64,000 bases of DNA from NCBI GenBank assembly GCA_002389675.1, contig DGQF01000037.1, positions 1 to 64,000 on the forward strand, written 5' to 3'. The translations under genes and the position numbers were made by a program. Source of the stretch: Gammaproteobacteria bacterium UBA4421. GTDB lineage: Bacteria > Pseudomonadota > Gammaproteobacteria > Pseudomonadales > Azotimanducaceae. Below are positions 24,400 through 32,162 of the stretch, piece after piece (the first letter of the stretch is position 1; each line of letters begins with the position of its first letter). The notes below the pieces were generated by a model, which was not told the origin of the DNA, made no database searches, and worked only from the letters and a program-made list of their open reading frames with translations.

Positions 24400-27096
24400 C
24401 TAAATCCGATGCTCTAAAGCGGCAAGGAACCGTTGGCGTAGGATATCGCTGAGGTCGTTTTTGGGTCCAGCGGCACACCAACGGTGTAGGAGATCTTCAT
24501 AGCCATCAGCGGATAAGTCACGGATACCGGCATTCATGAAGTGTATTTGCAAAGCCATGCGCGCGCTTTGATCTTCCGCAGGGCTGGTGATTTGTGCGGC
24601 GAGTTCTGCCTCCAAGACCAGATTTAGCCAGTCCTGCGGTTCGGCCTGTCCATTGGCGCGGTCGGCAAAAATTTTGTGCGGAGTGGGAATATCCAGCTGA
24701 TTTTTTTCTGCCAGGGAAACTTGCTGGTCCCAGTCCAGCATCTGTTTCAGTTTGGCTTTGGCCACCAACCGGTCTTGACCTTGGAGTGCTTGCTGGTAAG
24801 CCCTCTGGGCATTTTCAATGTTTTTTTGCTGGGTCTGACTGAGATCTATGTTCTGAGCGGCCAAAGTCAGTGCTTGATTCAGTTCCGCCAGCTTTTTGCG
24901 GCTGGCCTCACCGTCGGTGACGGCTTGATTTAGCGTTTTCAGGGCGATATCGAGTTTCAGGTTCCGTTCATTGGAGGCAACTTTTAATGCCTGGTGCTGC
25001 GCGTCAAGTGCGACAAAAACAGCGTCGCAGGCGGTTCGAAATTCCCGCCACAAGCGTTGGTCGGGGCCGCGTGGTGTTGGCCCTACTGCCTGCCATTGCT
25101 TTTGTAATGTTTTTACGATGCCGACCGCTCCCTGGCCAGGCCCGTCCTGATCGATCAATGCTTTTGCGGCTTCAACGATTGCGCTTTTTGTTGCAATGTT
25201 GGCGTCCCAAGCGCGTTTTAAGTGGTCATAGAGCGTTTCCTGTAATCCGTTAAAGCGTTCCTGCACTGGCTTTAACGCCTGTCGATCACATGGATGGTGT
25301 AGTTGCCATTCCGCTCTTGCGTGGCGAAGGATTTTATCCGCGGCGCGAATGTCGGCTGTAGGCCAATCGGTTTGGTTGATATAGGATTCTAGCTGTTCGC
25401 ACAGACCAATGCGTTTGGTGAGATTGGCACTGCGGTTCTCTCTCTGCTGGGCAAAATATACCCTGCATGGCTCAAAGGCGGTTTCCGCAAGTTGGTCAAA
25501 TAGCGTGTGTAGTTGAATATCTGATGCGCTGTTGGGTCTACCCAGCTCACGCCATTGCTGACGTAGCAGCTTCAGTTGGTCGGCTTGCTCTGTTGGCGCC
25601 AGGGGCGTTTCAGCAATTTTTTTGATTTCGTCAATTAATGTCTGTCGCTTAGGACTGGTTGCGAATTGTTGCCAATCGCGAAGTTCAGCGACTTTTTTGC
25701 TCAACCCGGTGAGTTCTTTTTCCGCGCTTCGGATGCCTATTTTTTGTAGCGCACGCGCTCTGCCCAGTTGCTGTTGCGCGGATTCAATTTGACCTTCTTC
25801 GATCGCCTGAGCGGCTGCACTTAGGGTTTCGTTTAAAGACTGTTCGGCCTGCTTTTGTTTTCCGACGATGATTCTGATTTCTGACTCGATGCGGTTCAGG
25901 GTTTCAAGTAGCGCGGCAAACTCTGCGGGTGGTTGGTGCTCTGCCGGCCAATGGAGTTGACCGATTTTTTTTTGCCAGCGTTTGTGCCATTTTTGGCGCG
26001 CGGCGAGTTCGATGCTCAGTGCCTCATTATAAGCTTCGGTAGACACAAGCTCTTGAGGTGCTTGAGCACGGGATTCAGCAGTGGCCGCAAGTTGTGCGCA
26101 GGCACGGCGGTAGTTCGTGAATTGGTGCGCTATAGCGGTGACTGTGGCGTGTTGTGCTGTATTGGGTGTGCGCGTGCTTATGAGGTCAATCCAAGCGTTT
26201 TGAAACTGCTCATAGGCTGGTGTGATCTTCTGTATCGGTTCGCCGAGTCGCATTTTTTCAGACAGTGAGCTGACCTCGCCCAACAGTGCTGGAAATAGAT
26301 CTGCGGCCGGTTGTGGTGCGGTCAGTTCAACTCCCTTGAGTGGATCTTCAGGAATCGATAAAGCTTGTTTGGCATCAAAATGGTTTAACAAGGGAATCAA
26401 AGACTGGTACTCGTCGGCCGCCGCGCGACGTCTGTCCGCCAAGATGATTAGGCGCTGGTGTTCGACCAGCGTATTTTCACCCGATTGATTGGCTTTTTCG
26501 ATTGAGCGGTCCAGCTCGGCGATTCGCAAAAAAAGCGCGTTAGCGTCACCGCGTACTTTTTTAAGGCGCGCCAACTCGGCTCTTGCGTGGCGATAGACGG
26601 CTTTATCGCGACCACGCGCTTGTTCCACAAGCTCGGTCAGTCCAATTTCGGTCTGTAATAAAGGGTGTTTTAAGATTTTAGTTTTGGCGTCATCTCGAAG
26701 ACGAATCGCGAGCGTGGCGCATTGTGATGCTTTTTGCAGGAGTGGCCACAATGTCTCCAGTTCAGCGCCCTCGGCGGCGTTGATCCGAGCGTTGATGACA
26801 ACAGGATGATGGCTATAGGCTGTTGTGCCATTTGCTTTTAATCGTTGTGTTATGCGGTGAGCCACGGATTCCGCCAGCTCGGCGTGCTCAAGCAGCGTTG
26901 CCAAAGTGTCCACGTTCGAAACTTTGGCGATAGCCGCTTTTTGTACCCTTATATCGGGATCGTTGAGCGCAAGTTGTTCAAGATAGGCTTGTATCTTTTG
27001 CGCTTGATGGTCATTTGAAGAAGCTATCGCCGTCAAGCGTACGGCTGGATCGTCATGCTCGAACGGACTTTTCTTATGAAACCATCGGCTTAACAT
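24400..27096 (-). CDS. DUF349-repeat coiled-coil protein
   Basis: 898 residues, function unknown. The N-terminal 100 residues resemble HEAT-like helical pairs (LTAIASSNDHQAQKIQAYLEQL). The rest is long helices with repeated DUF349-like units, marked by segments such as QWRELG, AEWQLHHPCDR and KQWQAVGPTPRGPDQRLWREF (about residue 660). Glutamine and alanine are abundant and coiled coils are likely; no signal peptide or membrane helix is seen, so it is cytoplasmic. It lies in a tight row with the CDGSH gene (7 bases before) and the monooxygenase gene (3 bases after). Confidence 0.75.
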   Translation of the reverse strand: MLSRWFHKKSPFEHDDPAVRLTAIASSNDHQAQKIQAYLEQLALNDPDIRVQKAAIAKVSNVDTLATLLEHAELAESVAHRITQRLKANGTTAYSHHPVVINARINAAEGAELETLWPLLQKASQCATLAIRLRDDAKTKILKHPLLQTEIGLTELVEQARGRDKAVYRHARAELARLKKVRGDANALFLRIAELDRSIEKANQSGENTLVEHQRLIILADRRRAAADEYQSLIPLLNHFDAKQALSIPEDPLKGVELTAPQPAADLFPALLGEVSSLSEKMRLGEPIQKITPAYEQFQNAWIDLISTRTPNTAQHATVTAIAHQFTNYRRACAQLAATAESRAQAPQELVSTEAYNEALSIELAARQKWHKRWQKKIGQLHWPAEHQPPAEFAALLETLNRIESEIRIIVGKQKQAEQSLNETLSAAAQAIEEGQIESAQQQLGRARALQKIGIRSAEKELTGLSKKVAELRDWQQFATSPKRQTLIDEIKKIAETPLAPTEQADQLKLLRQQWRELGRPNSASDIQLHTLFDQLAETAFEPCRVYFAQQRENRSANLTKRIGLCEQLESYINQTDWPTADIRAADKILRHARAEWQLHHPCDRQALKPVQERFNGLQETLYDHLKRAWDANIATKSAIVEAAKALIDQDGPGQGAVGIVKTLQKQWQAVGPTPRGPDQRLWREFRTACDAVFVALDAQHQALKVASNERNLKLDIALKTLNQAVTDGEASRKKLAELNQALTLAAQNIDLSQTQQKNIENAQRAYQQALQGQDRLVAKAKLKQMLDWDQQVSLAEKNQLDIPTPHKIFADRANGQAEPQDWLNLVLEAELAAQITSPAEDQSARMALQIHFMNAGIRDLSADGYEDLLHRWCAAGPKNDLSDILRQRFLAALEHRI

Positions 27097-27103
27097 GATG
27101 GCA

Positions 27104-27346
27104 TTAACCTAACGCATTGTGGGCACCATCACAAAGCGGTGCATTGGCGGTGTGTTTGCAGCCACAAAAATAAAGGGTTTTGTTTTCTTGGGCCTTGTAG
27201 GACAGCGGTAAAATGTCAGTCCCCTCGTGTGAGCCGTCACAAAAGGGTTGCTTGGCGCTTTTGCCACAGGCGCACCAGAAATATTTTTTGTCCGCCTCAA
27301 CTGTGACGGGGTAGGGTGCCTTTTGGGCGACATGTGGTTTGCTCAT
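27104..27346 (-). CDS. Double CDGSH iron-sulfur protein
   Basis: 80 residues. The ATG at 27346 has GGAG seven bases upstream; a TTG at 27358 would overlap that site and is unlikely. Two complete CDGSH motifs are present: Cys25, Cys27, Cys36, His40 (CDGSH) and Cys61, Cys63, Cys72, His76 (CDGAH), both with the C-x-C-x8-C-x3-H spacing. Each should bind one [2Fe-2S] cluster with three Cys and one His, as in the CISD3/MiNT type where both sites lie in one chain. A role in redox sensing or cluster transfer is likely. It sits between crotonase and DUF349 genes. Confidence 0.9.
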   Translation of the reverse strand: MSKPHVAQKAPYPVTVEADKKYFWCACGKSAKQPFCDGSHEGTDILPLSYKAQENKTLYFCGCKHTANAPLCDGAHNALG

Positions 27347-27380
27347 AGAATTCTCCAATTTTTTACTGAGTCAGTTGTTG

Positions 27381-28238
27381 TTATGAAAATTTTTGCTCGT
27401 CCCACCAAGGGAAATAGTCTGGCATATCGCTGGATACTTTTGCCGTGAATTCTGCTGGGCGTTTCTCTAAAAAAGATTCCACACCTTCTTTGGCGTCGGG
27501 GGATCGTCCGCGGTGATAGATGCCGCGAGAATCTATTTTGTGTGCATCCATCGGATGGTCTGCAGCCAGCATTCGCCACATCATGTGGCGTATCAGGGTG
27601 ACCGAAACGGGCGCGGTATTGTCGCGAATGTCCTCGGCTATAGCTTTGGCTTGGTCAAGCAATTCGTGTTGGGGGTAGAGCGCTTTGACTAATCCGCCTT
27701 CCAAAGCCTCCGTTGCCGGAAAAACTCGACCCGAATAGCACCACTGTAAAGCCTGGCTTATGCCCACCACGCGAGGCAAAAAGTAGCTTGAACAGGCTTC
27801 AGGAACGATGCCCCGTCGAGCAAATACAAAACCAAATTTTGCGTTATCCGCAGCTAGCCGGATATCCATGGGTAAGGTCATGGTGACACCGACGCCAACG
27901 GCAGCCCCGTTAATGGCGGCAATTGTTGGTTTTTTGACTTCGTAGAGCCTCAGGGCCAGCACGCCACCGCCGTCTTGCTGCAGACCGCTCTGTCTGTCTC
28001 CTCGTGTATCTGCATCGAACGTACTGCCTCCGCTGGACAAATCCGCCCCTGCGCAGAATGCGCGACCGGCTCCGGTAAAGATAATGGCTCTGACAGCATC
28101 GTCAGCATCCGCACGGTCGCAGGCATCGATCAACTCAGCCTGCATTTCGCGGTTATAGGCGTTCATTGCCTCCGGGCGGTTGAGGGTAATTGTGAGAATG
28201 CCCTGCTCAAGATCGTACAGTATTGTTTGGTAGTCCAA
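27381..28238 (-). CDS. Enoyl-CoA hydratase/isomerase (crotonase family)
   Basis: 285 residues. The two oxyanion-hole segments are FCAGADLSSG (61-70) and NGAAVGVG (110-117). Of the two catalytic glutamates of true hydratases, one is visible (Glu147 in RGIVPEACSS); the other position is not acidic, which fits isomerase, dehalogenase or other crotonase chemistry. The C-terminal part with SRGIYHRGRSPDAKEGVESFLEKR is typical. It begins a leftward unit crotonase - CDGSH - DUF349 - monooxygenase and diverges from the acyl-CoA dehydrogenase pair across 95 bases. Confidence 0.87.
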   Translation of the reverse strand: MDYQTILYDLEQGILTITLNRPEAMNAYNREMQAELIDACDRADADDAVRAIIFTGAGRAFCAGADLSSGGSTFDADTRGDRQSGLQQDGGGVLALRLYEVKKPTIAAINGAAVGVGVTMTLPMDIRLAADNAKFGFVFARRGIVPEACSSYFLPRVVGISQALQWCYSGRVFPATEALEGGLVKALYPQHELLDQAKAIAEDIRDNTAPVSVTLIRHMMWRMLAADHPMDAHKIDSRGIYHRGRSPDAKEGVESFLEKRPAEFTAKVSSDMPDYFPWWDEQKFS

Positions 28239-28333
28239 GAAAGTTCTCTGATTGTATAAGTACGTTGCTATGTTGCCTTGGTCGGATTGATTTTGCTACG
28301 TGCTAAAGTGGCTTCTGTTATTGATAGGTCGGT

Positions 28334-29476
28334 GTGAGGGTCATGAATCGATATTTTGGTGCTGATATGGACGCTTTCTCGGATCGGGTGGACACTTTTA
28401 TTGAGCGTTATTGGCCAAGTGCGGCTCGGATTGTTTCACATGCCGATGTTCAGGTCTGGCGTGCGGCACTGGTTAACGCCGGGTGGTCGGTGCCGCAGTG
28501 GCCTGAACATCAGGGGGGTACGGATTGGAATCCGACACAACATTATATTTGGCGGCGAGCGTGTTCGACATATGGGGTCCCGGATGCTGATGAGGTTGGC
28601 ACCAATCTTGTGGGTCCGCTGTTGATGGCACAGGGCTCCGCGGTGCAGCAGGAGCTTTTTTTGCCTGAGATCGCAGCGTTAAAAAGTTGGTGGTGTTTTG
28701 GATTTATGGAGCCGCATGCAGGCGCCGAGGTGGCGGCAATGACAACGACAGTTTTCGAAAAGGACGGCGAGCTTCGTCTCAATGGCTGTAAAAATTTTGT
28801 CTTTGATGCTCTGCGAGCAGATTTCATGTGCTGTCTGGCGCGTCGAGATGATGGGTTTGCGTTTTTCCTGATTGATATGCGCGCGGACGGAGTGTTGGTG
28901 AAGTCGACGCCAACTCTGGACGGTCAAGACACGATGGCACAAGTCACTTTTAATGACGTGATGTTAATGCCTGCCAGTCAGATTGGATTGGTGCGACCAG
29001 GGTCTGAGTTCGAGCGGTACCAATTTTCCGGCGTATTTAGCACATTGGCGCGTAGCGCCCAAGCCCGTGCCCAGCTCAATATCTTAGACCGAGTAATCAG
29101 CGATTTTGACCCCAGTGATGACATTCATCGAAAGCGCAACGACCTGGCTGTTGACCTCAGCGTATTGGAGGCTTTGGAGCTGCGCTACCTAGATGCGCTG
29201 CAAAGGGGCGTACAGGTGCCGTTTTCCCTGATAGTATTGCGCCTGAAAAGTCGAAAAATTCTCCTGCAACTTGGTGCGCTACAGGTGGAGAGTTTCGGGT
29301 ATTATGCGCTACCATTTGCGGATGATGCGCTTCTGCATAACGAAGGACCAATTGGTCCTGTAGCGGCAGCAGCGAGCGTAAGGCAATCGCTGACGCAGCA
29401 ACTGAGCGCGATATATGAAGGCAGCACAGAGCAATTAAAAGACGAAGCGTGGCGTCATTTGGGTCACCAGAAATAA
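28334..29476 (+). CDS. Acyl-CoA dehydrogenase, catalytic subunit of a probable heteromeric pair
   Basis: 380 residues. Elements seen: WPEHQGGTDWNPTQHYIW (about 58-75), GFMEPHAGAEVAAMTT (flavin/substrate loop), and the C-terminal catalytic loop AIYEGSTEQ with Glu in the YEGx position used by medium-chain dehydrogenase. The start may be the GTG at 28334 or the ATG at 28343. It is followed 12 bases later by a second acyl-CoA dehydrogenase that lacks the catalytic Glu. That arrangement matches the alpha2beta2 FadE/ChsE heterotetramers that act on steroid or bile-acid side-chain CoAs. Confidence 0.85.
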   Translation: MRVMNRYFGADMDAFSDRVDTFIERYWPSAARIVSHADVQVWRAALVNAGWSVPQWPEHQGGTDWNPTQHYIWRRACSTYGVPDADEVGTNLVGPLLMAQGSAVQQELFLPEIAALKSWWCFGFMEPHAGAEVAAMTTTVFEKDGELRLNGCKNFVFDALRADFMCCLARRDDGFAFFLIDMRADGVLVKSTPTLDGQDTMAQVTFNDVMLMPASQIGLVRPGSEFERYQFSGVFSTLARSAQARAQLNILDRVISDFDPSDDIHRKRNDLAVDLSVLEALELRYLDALQRGVQVPFSLIVLRLKSRKILLQLGALQVESFGYYALPFADDALLHNEGPIGPVAAAASVRQSLTQQLSAIYEGSTEQLKDEAWRHLGHQK

Positions 29477-29488
29477 TAGGGGTTAGGA

Positions 29489-30619
29489 ATGGATTTTTCG
29501 TTTACTGAGGAACAAACGCTCTTAGAAGACAGCGTGTCGAAATACATACAAAACGACTACGATTTTGACAGTCGCCAAAAACTGGTGAGGTCCGAGCAGG
29601 GGTTCAGCTCTGAAAACTGGTCGCAGTTTGCTGAACTGGGCTGGTTTGGTGTGTGTTTTACCGAGGCCGAAGGCGGGTTTGGTGGTGGTGCCATTGAATT
29701 GATGTTGATGGCAGAGCAATTTGGTAAAGGTCTTTTGGTAGAGCCTTATCTGGCGACGGTAGTGCTGGCTGGTGGTGCGATTAAACATGGTGGCAGCGAA
29801 GATCAGAAGGCTAAATATTTGCCCGGTATTATTGATGGATCCGTTCAGGCAGCACTGGCTTATGCAGAGCCTCAAGGGCGATTCAATTTGGCAGATTTGA
29901 CCACGACTGCGCAGCGAGACGCGGATGGTTATGTGCTCAAGGGGTATAAAGCGGTTGTGCTCAATGGCCCCGCGGCGGATCTATTAGTGGTTACCGCACG
30001 CACCAGCGGAGAGCAACGCGATACGAGCGGCGTGTCTGTTTTTGTTGTTGATGCAAACGCTGAGGGCGTTAGTCGCCGGGATTATCCGACGGTAGACGGT
30101 TTACGAGCATCAGAAATTACATTTGATAACGTTAGACTGAGTGCCGATGCCCTCTTGGGCGAAGAGGGTCAAGGCTATGCCATCGTTGAGCGTGCGGTTG
30201 ATGACGGAATTTTGGCCGTTGGCGCAGAGGCTGTAGGCTGTATGGAAGTGCTGTACAAAGACACCGTTGAATACTGCAAAACCCGTGAACAATTTGGTCA
30301 GCCCATTGGCAAGTTCCAAGTACTGCAGCACTGCATGGTGGATATGTTCATGGAGCATGAACAGACCAAGTCTTTGATGTACATGGCAGCGATGCGGATG
30401 GACGAGGGCTATGGCGCTCAGGCGCAAAAAGCGGTCAGCGCATTTAAAGTGCAGGTGGGTAAATCAGGGCGTTTTGTGGGCCAAAGTGCTGTGCAGTTGC
30501 ATGGCGGTATGGGTATGACCGATGAATTGAATATTGGTCATTACTTCAAGCGGTTAACAATTATCGACACTTTGTTCGGTAATGTTGATTTCCACTTGAA
30601 GCGTTTTGGACGCCTATAA
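29489..30619 (+). CDS. Acyl-CoA dehydrogenase, non-catalytic partner subunit
   Basis: 376 residues with GGGGTTAGGA upstream of the ATG. The fold is intact: MDFSFTEEQTLLEDSV start, YAEPQGRFNLADLTT flavin region, TREQFGQPIGKFQVLQH and QLHGGMGMTDELNIGHYFKR. The catalytic loop that should follow is IDTLFGNVDFH, with no Glu, and helix G has VDDGILAVG where isovaleryl-CoA dehydrogenase keeps its Glu. The protein probably has no independent base and works as the flavin-binding partner of the preceding subunit. Two structured inverted repeats follow the stop. Confidence 0.85.
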   Translation: MDFSFTEEQTLLEDSVSKYIQNDYDFDSRQKLVRSEQGFSSENWSQFAELGWFGVCFTEAEGGFGGGAIELMLMAEQFGKGLLVEPYLATVVLAGGAIKHGGSEDQKAKYLPGIIDGSVQAALAYAEPQGRFNLADLTTTAQRDADGYVLKGYKAVVLNGPAADLLVVTARTSGEQRDTSGVSVFVVDANAEGVSRRDYPTVDGLRASEITFDNVRLSADALLGEEGQGYAIVERAVDDGILAVGAEAVGCMEVLYKDTVEYCKTREQFGQPIGKFQVLQHCMVDMFMEHEQTKSLMYMAAMRMDEGYGAQAQKAVSAFKVQVGKSGRFVGQSAVQLHGGMGMTDELNIGHYFKRLTIIDTLFGNVDFHLKRFGRL

Positions 30620-30628
30620 GGCCTGACT

Positions 30629-30701
30629 AGAGGGCTGCGTAACCGCCGCTGCGACGTTTTACGAATGTTTTCGCGCGGTTACGTTTGTTGTTGCACCCTC
30701 T
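30629..30701. repeat. Nested inverted repeats after the dehydrogenase pair
   Basis: AGAGGG (30629-30634) pairs with CCCTCT (30696-30701), and inside it CGTAACCGC (30638-30646) pairs perfectly with GCGGTTACG (30675-30683), leaving a 28-base loop that can fold further. A long-stem RNA would form just past the dehydrogenase stop. It may stabilise or end the transcript; there is no T-run. Confidence 0.6.
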
Positions 30702-30767
30702 CGGGAGCAGTGGCATTGGGTGGCGGTTATTGTTTCATGCGTTAGCAAATACGGTTCGTTTCGTCGC

Positions 30768-30783
30768 CACTGAGCGCTCAGTG
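30768..30783. repeat. Perfect 16-bp palindrome
   Basis: CACTGAGCGCTCAGTG is its own reverse complement. It lies between two convergent genes, so it is not in a promoter for either. It could be a dimeric protein site or part of a bidirectional transcript end. Confidence 0.6.
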
Positions 30784-30842
30784 TCATCCTAAAGCCTCGA
30801 TTCTGGTGCACACCTTGATCGGGCTCAGTGATTGGCGGGGTC

Positions 30843-30899
30843 AGACGCCCTATAAAGATTGAGCGTCTAGAGGTTGAGCTGGGTCAATCAGTCCCAGCT
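30843..30899 (-). terminator. Hairpins at the end of nrdB
   Basis: AGCTGGG pairs with CCCAGCT (30877-30899) across the nrdB stop codon, and AGACGC pairs with GCGTCT (30843-30868) just beyond. Both would form at the end of the nrdAB transcript. Neither is followed by a clear T-tract on the leftward strand. Confidence 0.35.
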
Positions 30900-32141
30900 T
30901 AGAGCGCCACCGGTTTGATAATCCGTCACTCTAGTCTCAAAGAAGTTTTTCTCTTTCTTGAGATCCATGATTTCTGACATCCATGGGAATGGATTTTTAA
31001 CGTTCGGGAATTGTTCTGCGAGTCCGATCTGCGCTAATCGGCGATTAGCTATGAACTGGAGATATTCTTCCATCATGTTTGCATTCATACCCAGCACGCC
31101 TCTTGGCATAGTGTCTCGCGCATACTGAATTTCGAGTCGTGTACCATCTAGAATCATATTACGTGCTGTCGCCTGTAAGGATTCATCCCATAGATGAGGG
31201 TTTTCTAGTTTAATTTGATTGATGACATCAATGCCGAAGTTAACATGCATCGACTCGTCACGAAGGATGTACTGAAATTGCTCGGATGTGCCGGTCATTT
31301 TATTTCGACGGCCCATGGATAAAATTTGTGTGAATCCGCAGTAAAAGAAAATACCCTCGAGTACGCAATAATACGCAATCAAGTTCTTCAACAGGGTTTG
31401 GTCCGTGTCGAATGTGCCAGTCTTAAAGGTAGGGTCTGAAATTTCTTGTGTGTACTGTAATGCCCAGGAGGCTTTTTCAGCCACGCAGGGGATTTCGTGG
31501 TACATGTTGAATATTTCACCCTCATCCATACCCAATGATTCGATGCAGTATTGGTAAGCATGGGTGTGTATGGCTTCTTCGAAGGCTTGGCGAAGTAAAT
31601 ATTGACGACATTCTGGATTTGTAATCAGTCGGTAAATTGCCAGTACAAGATTATTGGCTACTAACGAGTCGGCAGTGGAGAAAAATCCTAGGTTACGTTT
31701 GACGATGGTTCGTTCGTCATTGGTTAAGCCGTCATCTGACTTCCACAAAGCGATGTCAGCAGTCATATTGACTTCCTGTGGCATCCAATGATTTGCACAG
31801 CCATCAAGGTATTTTTGCCACGCCCAGTCGTATTTGAAGGGCACCAGTTGGTTGAGATCCGCTCGGCAGTTGATCATTGCCTTCTGGTCTACTGTGACAC
31901 GTTCTTGACTGGCGGGTTCAACCGGTAAAGCAGGCGGCGGAGCGGCAGCAACTTCCGTATTTGGCCCGTCTGAGCTCACCGCAGTGGGTTGTGTTTGTAT
32001 ATTCTGTTTTTCTGGCGCCGCAGGAGTAGCAGGAGTAACTGTTGGTTCGTTAACCTGTATGGCGGGTTCAGCGGTCAATGCTGGCGGTGGCATACTCCCA
32101 GCTGATGGTTGTGGTTCATTATAGTCATCCCAACTTAACAT
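30888..32141 (-). CDS. nrdB: Class Ia ribonucleotide reductase, beta subunit NrdB
   Basis: 417 residues. It supplies the diiron-tyrosyl radical for reduction of ribonucleotides. The conserved R2 core starts near residue 85. Iron ligands are in [23 protein letters not shown] and [14 protein letters not shown]. Ahead of it lies a Pro/Ala-rich, probably disordered 80-residue stretch with an internal duplication ([12 protein letters not shown] at 18-29, [12 protein letters not shown] at 68-79). The first residues MLSWDD repeat the C-terminal LSWD, the end of the tail that docks into NrdA. AAGGA precedes the ATG. It lies 21 bases after nrdA. Confidence 0.95.
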   Translation of the reverse strand: MLSWDDYNEPQPSAGSMPPPALTAEPAIQVNEPTVTPATPAAPEKQNIQTQPTAVSSDGPNTEVAAAPPPALPVEPASQERVTVDQKAMINCRADLNQLVPFKYDWAWQKYLDGCANHWMPQEVNMTADIALWKSDDGLTNDERTIVKRNLGFFSTADSLVANNLVLAIYRLITNPECRQYLLRQAFEEAIHTHAYQYCIESLGMDEGEIFNMYHEIPCVAEKASWALQYTQEISDPTFKTGTFDTDQTLLKNLIAYYCVLEGIFFYCGFTQILSMGRRNKMTGTSEQFQYILRDESMHVNFGIDVINQIKLENPHLWDESLQATARNMILDGTRLEIQYARDTMPRGVLGMNANMMEEYLQFIANRRLAQIGLAEQFPNVKNPFPWMSEIMDLKKEKNFFETRVTDYQTGGALSWD

Positions 32142-32162
32142 GCTTTTTCCTTGAGATTTGAT

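Noticed and set aside
30768..30783. Palindrome as an operator of nrdB or the dehydrogenase pair
   Set aside because: It lies at the 3' ends of both convergent transcripts, not in a promoter; kept only as an unexplained repeat.
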